DNA from: a bacterium
Lineage (GTDB): Bacteria > Verrucomicrobiota > Verrucomicrobiia > Chthoniobacterales > UBA6821
NCBI GenBank assembly: GCA_021849805.1
Contig: JAJZSL010000010.1
Coordinates: 1 to 64,000 of the forward strand
DNA: 64,000 nt
Direction: 5' to 3'
Shown: one piece after another, positions 36,687-47,161 of the stretch
How the letters are laid out: every line of letters begins with the position of its first letter
How positions within the stretch are numbered: the stretch's first letter is position 1
Made by a program: the position numbers and the translations under genes
The notes under the pieces: model-generated
Databases searched by the model: none
Told to the model about the DNA's origin: nothing
Seen by the model: only the letters and a program-made list of their open reading frames with translations

Positions 36687-37369
36687 CGCTAGCACCATTT
36701 GTCTATTCTCGTCTTGAGAATCTCCCTCCAGGAGGAGAGAAGAGAGTTCTTTTACATTCTTGCTGCGCTCCTTGTTCAGGTGAAGTGATTGAAGCAATGG
36801 TTGCTTCTGGATTAAACATTGAAATTTTTTTCTATAATCCCAATATTCATCCACGCAAGGAGTATGACTTGAGAAAAGAAGAGAATATTCGCTTTGCTCA
36901 AAAGCTTGGAATTCCTTTTATTGATGCTGATTACGATACAGCTTCATGGTTTCATCGTATCAAGGGAATGGAAAATGAGCCGGAGAGAGGACGGCGTTGT
37001 AGTGCTTGTTTTGATATGCGTTTTGAGAGAACCGCTCTGCATGCTCATGAATTTGGATTTCCTGTAATGACCAGTTGTCTTGGTATTTCTCGCTGGAAGA
37101 ATATGGAACAGATCAATCAATCGGGAATAAGAGCAGCAGCTCGTTACGAGGGCCTTACTTATTGGACATTTAATTGGCGTCAAGGAGGTGGAGCAAATCG
37201 AATGATAGAAATCTCTAAGCGCGAAGGATTTTATCAACAAGAGTATTGTGGTTGTATTTATTCCTTGCGGGATACAAATGCTTGGAGAAAGAGTCGTGGA
37301 CGAGCAAAAATCTGTCTCGGTGAAAAATATTATACGACCATGACGCCGTGCGAAGATACTACTTCATAG
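36683..37369 (+). CDS. queH: Epoxyqueuosine reductase QueH
   Basis: Does the last step of queuosine synthesis in tRNA and replaces the unrelated QueG. It has the DUF208 cysteines: [10 protein letters not shown] (Cys27, Cys28, Cys31), [10 protein letters not shown], and the C-terminal YCGCIYSL. 228 residues from ATG 36683 inside the pgsA stop; the frame is open further upstream but that overlaps pgsA. No other que genes are in the window. Confidence 0.92.
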   Translation: MTLAPFVYSRLENLPPGGEKRVLLHSCCAPCSGEVIEAMVASGLNIEIFFYNPNIHPRKEYDLRKEENIRFAQKLGIPFIDADYDTASWFHRIKGMENEPERGRRCSACFDMRFERTALHAHEFGFPVMTSCLGISRWKNMEQINQSGIRAAARYEGLTYWTFNWRQGGGANRMIEISKREGFYQQEYCGCIYSLRDTNAWRKSRGRAKICLGEKYYTTMTPCEDTTS

Positions 37370-37413
37370 TACTATTTTGACTCTTGTGTTTCTGCAGTAT
37401 TTCTTCAATAACC

Positions 37414-38205
37414 ATGACGAGGAATTCCTTCGATCCCAGGAGTGCTCCTTATCGACGCATTTTCTATTTTCGATTACTTAGAAAAGTAGCTCGTTCTTTC
37501 TATTTTACGATTGCTCTTTTACCTCAAAGCTTGCAGGAACCCATGGGACTGGCTTACCTTTTGGCGCGTGCTTCTGATACAATTGCCGATCGAAAATTAG
37601 AGGATTTTCAACCTGTAGATTGGGAATTACTAGAGGCATTGCCACAATTAGTCGATTCATTGAATCATCCCAGTAGAGATCAGCGAGAAGCTTATTATAT
37701 TCGCTCTGTTTGGGAGAAAATTCTTCAAGGGCAGCAATCTGATCTCCCTAGGACATGGGATTTAGAAGCACTCGATGAATATCTCTATCTGGTTGCTGGT
37801 TCTGTTGGGGAGTTTTGGACAAGAATGCTCATACATCATTTACCCAATTTAATGCGAACTTCCGCTTCTGAAATGATCAATTTAGGGATCAATTACGGAA
37901 AAGGCCTTCAACTGGTGAATATCCTCAGAGATCGTCAGCATGATATTCAACAAGGCCGCTTCTACTATCTAGAGGAAGATCGTACTCAACTCTATCATCA
38001 AGCTTTTGACTACTTGAAGAGTGGAAAAATCTATCTAAAAACACTTTCTCCAGGATATTTTAAGATGGCTACAGCAATTCCTTTACTCCTTGCGGAAGAA
38101 ACATTGGTACTCATGATGAGCAAACCTCATCTCGCGATGAGGAAGGTTTGTCGTTTTAGACTCTATTGCACTTTGATGAAAGCTCTCACTCTTCTGTTTT
38201 TTTAA
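37414..38205 (+). CDS. Squalene/phytoene synthase family protein
   Basis: A head-to-head prenyl synthase. The first Asp motif is at 55-59 (DTIAD, after LLARAS) and the second is NILRDRQHD (Asn169, Asp173, Asp177). The AxDTIxD form is closer to squalene synthase than to phytoene synthase (usual DDxxD). 263 residues from ATG 37414. No squalene cyclase, desaturase or other hopanoid or carotenoid gene adjoins, so the product is not certain. It overlaps the end of the convergent YhaM-like gene by 20 bases. Confidence 0.8.
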   Translation: MTRNSFDPRSAPYRRIFYFRLLRKVARSFYFTIALLPQSLQEPMGLAYLLARASDTIADRKLEDFQPVDWELLEALPQLVDSLNHPSRDQREAYYIRSVWEKILQGQQSDLPRTWDLEALDEYLYLVAGSVGEFWTRMLIHHLPNLMRTSASEMINLGINYGKGLQLVNILRDRQHDIQQGRFYYLEEDRTQLYHQAFDYLKSGKIYLKTLSPGYFKMATAIPLLLAEETLVLMMSKPHLAMRKVCRFRLYCTLMKALTLLFF

Positions 38206-39208
38206 ACTCAGCTTCTCTTAGCGGCACTACTGGTGCTACTCCAAGAGGACGACTCCACTCAAAGAGCCCCATATCTGATGATGGTTTCTGAGCATAAGCT
38301 TCTTGGAACATTTCAAAGCGTGCATCCAGATTATCAAGAAGGTGGAGCACCATGGCTTCAGGTGTTTTAGGAAGAATGGGAGAACCATACTCAAGAAGTC
38401 CATGATGAGAGGCAATGAGATGGAGAAGATGCAATCGGACTTCTTCATCTGCGGGGAGTAGATGACTCCATGTTTCTTTGGGTAACTCCCGCCAGAGTGC
38501 ATTGACAAGTTCAATTCCAATGGAGAGATGTCCTAAGAGTTCTCCCCGAAGATGAGGAGTTATTTCAAATCCTTGAGCTAAGGGGCATGTTTCCCAGAGT
38601 TTTCCAGAATCATGAAAGAGAATTCCAGTAATGAGTAAATCTCGATGAAGCTGAGGATAGACTGGGTGAAGCGCTAAGAGAGATCTCATCATCCGAGCGG
38701 TATGTTCTAAGAGACCACCGCGACGAGCATGATGGTTGCTGCGAGCTGCTGCAGCTCTACGAAAACGTTTTCCATATTGTTTAAGGAATAGTTGGCAGAG
38801 CATTTGAAGCCGTGGATCTTGAAGGCTATCAATAGAATGAAGCAGTAACTCATAGTCAGCTTGATGAGTCCTCTGCTCCTCCAGAGAACCTTCAAGCAGA
38901 AAATTGATCTTCTCTTCATCGAGTGTTTGGACGCTCCATGTTGTAGCATCCAGCCCAAAGGAGTTTTGAGTGAAATTTCCAGTAATCTCTACGAACTCTC
39001 CTTTGGCTAGTTTCTGACAAGCTAAAAAAGAAGGCTTTTCACTCCAAGCTCGTAAGCTTAATGTACCTGTTGCATCGCGAAGTACGAGTTCATAGAAAGG
39101 TTTCCCAGAGGAGGTTTCTTTCAGTAGTATTTTCTCTACTTGAGCTTCAATAGTCAGAGAAGAGGAGTTCCCTTCACGGGTCATTTCACGGAGTGATCGA
39201 ATGGTCAT
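38186..39208 (-). CDS. YhaM-like 3'-5' exoribonuclease (OB fold plus HD domain)
   Basis: 340 residues. An OB-fold nucleic-acid domain (about 18-95: KPFYELVLRDATGTLSLRAW) precedes an HD domain with His169 (LLEHTARM), His199-Asp200 (LFHDSGK) and a further SIGIELV region. This is the layout of YhaM/Cbf1, which degrades RNA and single-stranded DNA. It stands immediately upstream of, and opposed to, the squalene-synthase-like gene. oppC ends 28 bases upstream of its probable promoter. Confidence 0.8.
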   Translation of the reverse strand: MTIRSLREMTREGNSSSLTIEAQVEKILLKETSSGKPFYELVLRDATGTLSLRAWSEKPSFLACQKLAKGEFVEITGNFTQNSFGLDATTWSVQTLDEEKINFLLEGSLEEQRTHQADYELLLHSIDSLQDPRLQMLCQLFLKQYGKRFRRAAAARSNHHARRGGLLEHTARMMRSLLALHPVYPQLHRDLLITGILFHDSGKLWETCPLAQGFEITPHLRGELLGHLSIGIELVNALWRELPKETWSHLLPADEEVRLHLLHLIASHHGLLEYGSPILPKTPEAMVLHLLDNLDARFEMFQEAYAQKPSSDMGLFEWSRPLGVAPVVPLREAEFKKTEE

Positions 39209-39235
39209 TGTTAGGAAGGAAAGTGAGAAGCTCTT

Positions 39236-40090
39236 CTAACGGCATGACTCTGCTGCACGGAGTGATCGACCGAATTGATGTAATATTAATAAAATAAGAA
39301 AAAGGGTGATTGCTGGAAAGAGCAGTATCCACCAGTCACCATGGAGGGGATTGATGCTTGCTGTTCCTTCTGCTAGAAGAGATCCTAAACTTGCTTCAGG
39401 AGCTTGAATACCAAATCCTAGAAAACTTAGAAATGCTTCATCAATAATGACTGCCGGAGTAGCAAGTGTCATATAAACCAATAAAAAGCCGAGGAGATTA
39501 GGTAGAAAATGATTCCATAGAAGAGTAAGAGAGCGCTCTCCGAGCACTCGTGCCGCTGCAATATAATTGCACTGTTTGAGGGAGAGTACTTGTCCTCGAA
39601 TGATACGCGCTACGGTTAACCATTCGATGAATCCTAAGGTTAAGACTAAAATCATGATTCGTGATGAGGGGATCAGCCAAGAGAAATGGAGCTGATTGGC
39701 GATTTCCTGGAGGCGCGTATTGAAAATACTAATAAAAATCAGTACGAAAATAAGACGAGGAATGGAGTAGAGGATATCAAGAAGACGCATCATGATCATA
39801 TCCCACCAACCACCTAAGTATCCTGCAATCATCCCGTAGAGGGTTCCTATGAAAATACTGATTGTGGCTCCAGAAAGACCAACAAAAAGTGAAATCTGAG
39901 CTCCAGTAAGTACACGATAAAGAAGATCGCGACCACTGGTATCAGTCCCAAAAAGATGCTTCCAGCTTGGAGGAGTATCTCTCAGTAGTGTTGGAGAGTA
40001 ATCACTTCTTGAGCAAAAAAAGGGGACAGTACTCACCATGAATATCATAGCAATCACTAAATAAGCTAGAGGACGGGGAGAGGTGAGCAT
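39236..40090 (-). CDS. oppC: Oligopeptide ABC transporter permease OppC
   Basis: 284 residues with six membrane segments. It has HLFGTDTSGRDLL near the start and the EAA-type motif AARVLGERSLTLLWNHFLPN that contacts the ATPase, as expected for the DppC/OppC family. ATG 40090 is preferred; a TTG at 40102 or a start overlapping oppB is possible. It follows oppB on the same strand. No ATPases follow. Confidence 0.9.
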   Translation of the reverse strand: MLTSPRPLAYLVIAMIFMVSTVPFFCSRSDYSPTLLRDTPPSWKHLFGTDTSGRDLLYRVLTGAQISLFVGLSGATISIFIGTLYGMIAGYLGGWWDMIMMRLLDILYSIPRLIFVLIFISIFNTRLQEIANQLHFSWLIPSSRIMILVLTLGFIEWLTVARIIRGQVLSLKQCNYIAAARVLGERSLTLLWNHFLPNLLGFLLVYMTLATPAVIIDEAFLSFLGFGIQAPEASLGSLLAEGTASINPLHGDWWILLFPAITLFLILLILHQFGRSLRAAESCR

Positions 40091-40110
40091 ACGGAAGATC
40101 AACGATTCTA

Positions 40111-41022
40111 CTAGAACTGTTTTTCTATTCTTGGGTCTAGAAAGCGATAGGAAATATCGATGAGAAGATTGAAGAGAATCAAAAGTCCACAATAGAGGAT
40201 AACAACTCCACAAACTAGAAAAACATCATGATTGAGAATAGCATGAAGAAAAAATGCACCAACTCCAGGAATGTTGAAGATTGTTTCAATAACAATAGAA
40301 CCCGTTAGAAGATTAGCAGCAAGGGGAGCGCTATAGGAAGCAACTGGTAGGAGAGCAAGTCGAAGAGCGTGATAGTAGAGAAGGCGTTGTGGAGAAGCTC
40401 CCTTGGCTCGTGCTACTTGAATGAAATTTTCTTGTAAAATATTCTCGAGGCTATCTCGTAGCAAGGAAGCAATTGTCACCATTGAAGGAAGTGCCAGAGT
40501 GATGGCAGGGAGGAGTATTTCTGAGGGTGAGCCCCAGCCTCCAAGAGGAAGCCAACGCAACCAAAGAGAAAAAAGAAGGATGAATAGAGGACCCAATACA
40601 AAAGTTGGCAGTGACATGATGACTAAGATGAGGAAGAGAATGGCAGTATCAATTTTTGAATGAGCATAAAGTGCTCCAAGTGTGCCAAGCAAAATTCCAC
40701 CAACAAGAGAAATAACAAAAGCCAGAGAGCCTAAAACTAGGGTTACTGGCAATGTTTGACTGAGGATTTGAGAAACACTTCGATGACGATACTGTGTCGA
40801 AATTCTCAAATCACCATGTAAGAGATCCTTCCAGTAATCGAGATATTGATCCAAGAGGGATCCATTAAGTCGATACTTGGCGAGCAATTCACGTTCAATG
40901 GCTGCTGGTAATTTTCTCTCTGCGTCAAAAGGACCTCCGGGAATTAATCGAACCAAGAGGAAAGTAATAGAGAGAACACAATAGAAAACGAGGAGGGCGC
41001 TAATACAACGACGCAAGATCAT
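40111..41022 (-). CDS. oppB: Oligopeptide ABC transporter permease OppB
   Basis: 303 residues with the OppB/DppB layout: RLIPGGPFDAE near the start, then six membrane segments, the EAA motif ARAKGASPQRLLYYHALRLA, and ETIFNIPGVGAFF. It works with OppC as the channel. The binding protein is 34 kb away at 5.6 kb. Confidence 0.92.
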   Translation of the reverse strand: MILRRCISALLVFYCVLSITFLLVRLIPGGPFDAERKLPAAIERELLAKYRLNGSLLDQYLDYWKDLLHGDLRISTQYRHRSVSQILSQTLPVTLVLGSLAFVISLVGGILLGTLGALYAHSKIDTAILFLILVIMSLPTFVLGPLFILLFSLWLRWLPLGGWGSPSEILLPAITLALPSMVTIASLLRDSLENILQENFIQVARAKGASPQRLLYYHALRLALLPVASYSAPLAANLLTGSIVIETIFNIPGVGAFFLHAILNHDVFLVCGVVILYCGLLILFNLLIDISYRFLDPRIEKQF

Positions 41023-41131
41023 AAGGTAGAAAAATGGTCTTGATTCTTTCTAGTAAAAGCTCCGCTCCGCTCTCAGTATGATATCATTGAATAGCGCTTG
41101 AAATGATGACTCTTCAAATGATTTTTAGGAC

Positions 41132-41905
41132 TCAAGCATGTTGTGCTTGAAGGAAAATCTGTGCAAATGTTCGTGGATCAAGACTAGCACTTCCAACTAA
41201 GACTCCATCAATATTAGGTGCACTGAGAAATTCTCTTGTGTTTGCTGGAGTTACGCTGCCTCCATATTGCAAACGTATTTTCTGAGCAGTGGTACTGTTA
41301 CTCAGTTGGGCAAGAGTGCTACGAATAAAGAGATGAGATTCTTCAGCTTGATCAAGCGTAGGCGTTTTCCCTGTTCCAATGGCCCACACAGGCTCATAGG
41401 CAACAATAGTATTCGCTAGTTGCTCCAAGGAAAACCCAGTGAGTGCTTCACGAAGCTGTTGCTCTAAAACTTGTTTTTCCTTTCCTGCAAGTCGTTCCTC
41501 TAATGTTTCACCAATACAGAGAATAGGACGAATTTCATGACGATGAGCAATAGCAATCTTAGCATGGATGAGATCATTGGTTTCTCCAAAGAGATGACGG
41601 CGTTCACTGTGTCCAATGAGCACATAGCGCACAAAGAGGTCACGTAGCATGGCAGCAGAAATTTCTCCAGTAAAAGCTCCCTTGTCATGGGAAGAGATAT
41701 TTTGAGCTCCTAAGTAAATTCCTGGAATAAGCGCCAAGAGCTCTGAGGATTTTGGAAGAGAAGTGAAGGATGGAATGAGGATGACATCAACGGCCAAGAC
41801 CGTTTTGATTTCTTCAAGAAAATTCGTAAGGTAAGCAGTAACCTCACTAGCAGTCATGTTCATTTTCCAGTTAGCAGCAATAACTTTTTTGCGAAGATGG
41901 GACAT
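41132..41905 (-). CDS. tpiA: Triosephosphate isomerase
   Basis: Interconverts dihydroxyacetone phosphate and glyceraldehyde 3-phosphate. Active-site residues are Asn12 and Lys14 (AANWKMN), the His in LIGHSERR and the Glu in AYEPVWAIGTG; GGSVTP and GVLVGSASL bind phosphate. 257 residues from ATG 41905. It belongs with pgk and gap on the same strand, but a 435-base stretch with transposed elements lies between it and pgk, so it may need its own promoter. Confidence 0.96.
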   Translation of the reverse strand: MSHLRKKVIAANWKMNMTASEVTAYLTNFLEEIKTVLAVDVILIPSFTSLPKSSELLALIPGIYLGAQNISSHDKGAFTGEISAAMLRDLFVRYVLIGHSERRHLFGETNDLIHAKIAIAHRHEIRPILCIGETLEERLAGKEKQVLEQQLREALTGFSLEQLANTIVAYEPVWAIGTGKTPTLDQAEESHLFIRSTLAQLSNSTTAQKIRLQYGGSVTPANTREFLSAPNIDGVLVGSASLDPRTFAQIFLQAQHA

Positions 41906-41922
41906 AGAGATCAATGATAGTG

Positions 41923-42240
41923 CATTTACTTAGAAATGACAGGAAAGAGCCTAGAAACTTCTAGAAAAGAGAAAAAAAATTCAAGAACAAGTATAGTCAA
42001 ATTACTTAGAAATTATAGGAAAGAACGTAGAGATTTTTAAAAAAGGCAAGGCCGAAAACCGAGCGCTATCTCAACGATAAGGTGATGGAATGAGAACGCT
42101 GCATTTTTTAAAAAAGATCAAGTCAATTTCCTGTTCTTTCTAAGTAATTTGACTATAACATTTCAATGATAAGATGATGGGATAAGAGTGTTCTCAATGC
42201 TATGAAGTCCCATTTTGAAATCTTCCAATAAGGTGACTTT
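41923..42240. repeat. Older MITE-like copy interrupted by copy A4
   Basis: Left of A4 the sequence ATTTACTTAGAAATGACAGG (from about 41932) matches the family left end. Right of A4, CAATGATAAGATGATGGGAT (42164-42183) matches the family core CAACGATAAGGTGATGGAAT, and TCTTCCAATAAGGTGACT (about 42221-42238) matches the right end TTCTAAGTAATTTGACT. Removing A4 therefore rebuilds one degenerate family member. This plus A4 accounts for nearly all of 41906-42340; I see no gene in it. Confidence 0.6.
41992..42157. mobile_element. MITE-like element, copy A4 (166 bp, perfect 21-bp ends)
   Basis: The outermost 21 bases at each end are perfect inverted repeats; within them TAGTCAAATTACTTAGAAA lies at 41994-42012 and its complement at 42137-42155, both preceded outward by TA. 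This fits a TA target duplication as made by IS630/Tc1-mariner-type transposases. The interior core is in reverse orientation to A3 and nearly identical to it. No coding capacity, so it must be moved in trans. It sits in the pgk-tpiA spacer. Confidence 0.85.
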
Positions 42241-42340
42241 AGCTCTAGAGGCCTTTTCTCTTCCAGCCAGCATGCTTTTTAAGTAAATACAAGAGAGCTA
42301 TTCAGTTTGATTATAGTAATGAAGAGCACCCTCTGCTAGG

Positions 42341-43552
42341 TCAAGGGAAGCGAGGAGTAAGAGCTGCAATTCCTGGAAGCTCTTTCCCTTCGATGAGTTC
42401 CAAGGAAGCTCCTCCCCCTGTAGAAATAAAACTCATCATGCTCGCTAAGCCAAATTGTTTAACAGCCGTTACTGAATCACCACCACCAATAATAGAGAGA
42501 GCTTGGCGATTTGCTGCAATCGCCTCAGCTAGAGAGCGTGTCCCACCGGAAAAATCAGGTATTTCAAAAATACCAACAGGTCCATTCCAGAGAATCGTTT
42601 TTGCGGAAGCAATTTCTTGAGCATAGCGCAAGCGCGTTTCCAAACCAATATCAACACCTTCCCAGCCCTCGGGGACGCCAGCGGTGATGGTAAGAGGAAC
42701 ATTTTTTGTGGGAACAGCAGCTTGAATAGATTGTACTGCAAGACAATCAAGAGGGAGTAAAAACTTAATAGATCTCTCTTGAGCTTCTACTAGAAGATCC
42801 TTAGCTAGGTCGATTTTATCAGCTTCTACACGGCTGAGTGATGTTTCAATCCCTTGTGCTCTTAGAAAAGTATAGGCCATAGCTCCTCCAATGAGGAATG
42901 TATCTGCCTTTTGCATGAGGCGTTGAATGACACCAATTTTATCAGAAACCTTAGAACCTCCTAAAATAACAAGGAAAGGACGCTTTGGATTGTTAAGTTC
43001 ACCTTCTAAGTATTGAATTTCCTTCTCCATGAGCAAGCCCATTGCTGCTTGAGGAAGGTAAGCTGTTATTCCAGTGGTAGAAGCGTGAGCGCGATGGGCT
43101 GTACCAAAAGCGTCATTAACATAGAGATCTCCCCCAGCAGCAAGTGCTCGAGCAAAGGCAGGATCATTGGCTTCTTCTTCTTGATGAAAGCGTAGATTCT
43201 CTAAAAGTAATACATTCCCCTCCTGGAGAGTAAGAACAGCCTGATCGACTAGTGGACCAACACAGTCAGAAACAAAGTTCACGATTGGTCCTAACAGTTT
43301 GGTAAGGTGCCTTGCTACTGGAGCGAGAGAATATCTGGTTTGAGGCGATCCGTTGGGGCGTCCAAGATGTGAGAGAAGAATAATCTTGGCTTGATGTTCG
43401 AGAAGATAGTGAATCGTTGGAAGAGCTTCTAGGATGCGTGTATCATCGACAATTTCTCCTTGATCATTGAGCGGAACATTAAAATCAGCACGTAGGAGAA
43501 CGCGTTGATGAGCAACTTGGAGGTCACGAAGAGAAAGTTTTTGTGAGTTCAT
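42341..43552 (-). CDS. pgk: Phosphoglycerate kinase
   Basis: Makes ATP from 1,3-bisphosphoglycerate. Full length at 403 residues, with RADFNVPLNDQG, LLSHLGRP, LLENLRFHQEEE, ILGGSKVSDK and the C-terminal GGGDSV and STGGGASLELIEG. It begins 6 bases after gap on the same strand, forming a gap-pgk unit. Confidence 0.97.
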   Translation of the reverse strand: MNSQKLSLRDLQVAHQRVLLRADFNVPLNDQGEIVDDTRILEALPTIHYLLEHQAKIILLSHLGRPNGSPQTRYSLAPVARHLTKLLGPIVNFVSDCVGPLVDQAVLTLQEGNVLLLENLRFHQEEEANDPAFARALAAGGDLYVNDAFGTAHRAHASTTGITAYLPQAAMGLLMEKEIQYLEGELNNPKRPFLVILGGSKVSDKIGVIQRLMQKADTFLIGGAMAYTFLRAQGIETSLSRVEADKIDLAKDLLVEAQERSIKFLLPLDCLAVQSIQAAVPTKNVPLTITAGVPEGWEGVDIGLETRLRYAQEIASAKTILWNGPVGIFEIPDFSGGTRSLAEAIAANRQALSIIGGGDSVTAVKQFGLASMMSFISTGGGASLELIEGKELPGIAALTPRFP

Positions 43553-43558
43553 GAACAG

Positions 43559-44716
<1,158 letters not shown>

Positions 44717-44867
44717 TCAACTGCTATCTTCTTGGCTGGCTCTAGAAGAAGCTGAATGGATCATCATTATTCTTAGCGACAATAAATTTGAGATTATTGG
44801 GTTGATCCTAGCTTGTTTTTATTTTTAGCTTGTTGCTTCCGCACGGAAAGCTCTTCAATCTCCTCTC

Positions 44868-45401
44868 ATGCATTCCAAGAAATCTTCCTCACTAAGGCCA
44901 CATGTTGGTGTGGTGATGGGAAGTGCCTCCGATTGGCCCACCATGATGGAGAGTGCCTCTCTTCTCAGAGAATTTGGTGTACCTCATGAGACGCTTGTGC
45001 TCTCAGCTCATCGCATGCCATTACAGATGGCTTCTTATGCAACAGAGGCTCAAGAGCGAGGTCTCTTGGCTATTATTGCTGGAGCAGGAGGAGCAGCACA
45101 CCTTCCTGGGATGCTTGCTGCTCAGACAGTGCTCCCTGTTCTTGGAGTTCCTATCCAAAGCAAGAGTCTAGGTGGAATCGACTCTCTCCTCTCTATTGTT
45201 CAAATGCCAGCAGGTATTCCTGTTGCTACCTTTGCTATTGGCAGAGCAGGAGCTAGGAATGCAGCCCTTTTTGCTATTGCACTTCTAGCATTGCATGATG
45301 TTTCCCTTGCGGAAAAATTAAATAGTTTTCGCCATCGAGAAAACAAAAAGGCAGCAACAAGCAAGCTAACATTTTCTTCAACCAAGAAGCATCTTTCTTA
45401 A
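44868..45401 (+). CDS. purE: N5-carboxyaminoimidazole ribonucleotide mutase
   Basis: Purine biosynthesis: converts N5-CAIR to CAIR. Family motifs are [34 protein letters not shown] and [10 protein letters not shown]. 177 residues; the last 20 are Lys/Ser-rich and not conserved. No purK adjoins. The next gene begins 3 bases after the stop. Confidence 0.95.
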   Translation: MHSKKSSSLRPHVGVVMGSASDWPTMMESASLLREFGVPHETLVLSAHRMPLQMASYATEAQERGLLAIIAGAGGAAHLPGMLAAQTVLPVLGVPIQSKSLGGIDSLLSIVQMPAGIPVATFAIGRAGARNAALFAIALLALHDVSLAEKLNSFRHRENKKAATSKLTFSSTKKHLS

Positions 45402-45404
45402 TTG

Positions 45405-46388
45405 ATGGAAACAGTTCTCTTGAAGGCAGAGGAGGGAATAGATGCTGCTCTCTGTTTATTAAAAAAAGGGGAAGTTGTTGCTCTGCCCACCGAAACAGTT
45501 TATGGACTCGCTGCCAATGCTTTCTCCCCTAGCGCTGTGGCCTCTCTTTTTCAAGCTAAAGGACGTCCTCTTTCTGATCCTCTGATTCTCCATCTGCTTG
45601 ATGCTTCCTGGTTAGATCTTGTTGTAGAGCTTGATTCTTCTATAAAAGAAGTGGTTTTAGCCTTGGGAGCTGCTTTCTGGCCTGGGCCACTAACGCTTCT
45701 ACTACCCCGTCGGGAAACGGTTGCTGATTTGGTAACAGCAGGTCTTCCTCATGTTGCTCTTCGTGTTCCCTTTCATCCTTTTTTCAGAAAAATATTATCC
45801 AAACTAAAACTTCCCCTTGCAGCTCCAAGTGCTAATCGTTTTGGACATATCAGCCCCACAAGTGCTTCTGATGTGATGGCGGAGCTCCAAGGGCGTATTC
45901 CACTGATCCTTGATGGAGGTCCTTGCCACTATGGAGTAGAGTCAACAATTCTTCGACCTTTCCTGGATGCTCAAGGCGAGATGATGCTTCAGATTCTACG
46001 ACCCGGTCCTATTACCGCTTCCATGTTAGAGCCCTTTGGGAAAGTTTTCTCTCAATCCCTACACGGTCAAGCTCCTGGATCACTAGAGAGCCATTATGCA
46101 CCACGCAAAAAACTCTTTTGGTATCAAGAGAGAGTAAAATGGCCAGTGCCAAAATCAAAAATTGGGTTACTTGCATTTTCAAAAAGAATTACAGGATTTG
46201 GAGCTCTTGAGGTTCTCAGTTCTCAAGGTGATCTTAGAGAAGCAGCAGCTTCTCTTTATGGTGCTTTGCGCCGCTTGGATGAAAGTGATGTTGATTTTTT
46301 ACTTGCTCAAGAAGTTCCTCCTCTTGGAATAGGAGTGGCCATTATGGATCGCCTTCAGCGAGCAGTTTCTAAAAAACCATTTTTGTAA
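45405..46388 (+). CDS. tsaC: L-threonylcarbamoyladenylate synthase (Sua5/TsaC type)
   Basis: Makes threonylcarbamoyl-AMP from threonine, bicarbonate and ATP for t6A. The YrdC domain shows VALPTETVYGLAANA, KGRPLSDPL, GPLTLLLP and APSANRFGHISPTS. About 130 further residues form a Sua5-type C-terminal domain (after SLESHYAPRKKL), so it is the long Sua5 form. 327 residues with ATG 45405. It shares the t6A pathway with tsaD at 4.6 kb. Confidence 0.92.
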   Translation: METVLLKAEEGIDAALCLLKKGEVVALPTETVYGLAANAFSPSAVASLFQAKGRPLSDPLILHLLDASWLDLVVELDSSIKEVVLALGAAFWPGPLTLLLPRRETVADLVTAGLPHVALRVPFHPFFRKILSKLKLPLAAPSANRFGHISPTSASDVMAELQGRIPLILDGGPCHYGVESTILRPFLDAQGEMMLQILRPGPITASMLEPFGKVFSQSLHGQAPGSLESHYAPRKKLFWYQERVKWPVPKSKIGLLAFSKRITGFGALEVLSSQGDLREAAASLYGALRRLDESDVDFLLAQEVPPLGIGVAIMDRLQRAVSKKPFL

Positions 46389-46505
46389 CATTTTCACTAA
46401 CCTTGTAGAAGTGCATTGCGGCGTTACTTTGCTGCTCGAGTCCTCAAGTAGGAGAATGAACGGCGGTTCTACGTTCCTCGTTTCTGGCACTGTATCGGCT
46501 ATAAC
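46389..46505 (-). repeat. Dispersed repeat family B, copy B2
   Basis: The reverse complement of this stretch follows copy B1 block by block (GTTATAGCCGATACAG, CCAGAAACGAGGA, ATTCTCCTACTTGAGG with ACTCGAGCA, CCGCAATG, GTTAGTGAAAATG). It starts at the base after the tsaC stop and lies between convergent genes. No coding sequence seen. Confidence 0.65.
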
Positions 46506-46555
46506 TTTCTTTGCGCTCTAGTAGCCTTGAGAAAAGGAAGGCCATTTCAATGATC

Positions 46556-47134
46556 CTATTGAGTGAGCTCATAGCGAAATCGTTGGTCATACTTTCCTTG
46601 AGCATATTGCCGGCAACATTTCAAGCAAGCAATAGCTCGCCTAGGAGCATGCACTCGAGCTAAGATTCCTTGACAAGAGGGACAGCAATAAAAAAAATTT
46701 CGCCGCTGCACCTGGCGCTTTAAAGGGAGTCGATGGGTTGCTTTTTCCTTGGGAATACCTAAATGAAGACATGCTTCCCTCCATTCCTTTCCATGAGGAG
46801 CTATTTTTCTTCTCCCAGAGCGATGATAAGCAAGAAGGTGTGCTAACTCATGGCGTAATATTCTCTCAACATCAGCTCTAGAAATAGCTGCTACTGCCGG
46901 ATTGAGATTGATTTCCCAGTTGGCATAGAGAGCTAGTCCAGCTGTTGTTTTCAGTCGTTGATTCCAGTATACAGTAACTTTAGATGCCAGAGTTGGAGCA
47001 TAAGGTTGAAGAAGTTCTCTGGCTTTCTGCTCCAGAAGAGGGGCAGGTTGAAGATACGCTTTTTTCTTTTTTTTATTGAGGTGTGCGTGAGGAAGAGAAA
47101 GTCCAGCAAAGCAGTTAAGAAGCTTCAGGAGCAT
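46556..47134 (-). CDS. SprT-like zinc metallopeptidase domain protein
   Basis: 192 residues with the zinc-protease motif HELAH (His95, Glu96, His99) and a C-terminal zinc ribbon (CCPSCQG, later CLKCC). This is the SprT/Spartan-type layout. The bacterial role is not established. It lies 27 bases downstream of the cysteine desulfurase on the same strand. Confidence 0.82.
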   Translation of the reverse strand: MLLKLLNCFAGLSLPHAHLNKKKKKAYLQPAPLLEQKARELLQPYAPTLASKVTVYWNQRLKTTAGLALYANWEINLNPAVAAISRADVERILRHELAHLLAYHRSGRRKIAPHGKEWREACLHLGIPKEKATHRLPLKRQVQRRNFFYCCPSCQGILARVHAPRRAIACLKCCRQYAQGKYDQRFRYELTQ

Positions 47135-47161
47135 GGGAGAGGGGATTCTAGAAGAGGTTAC

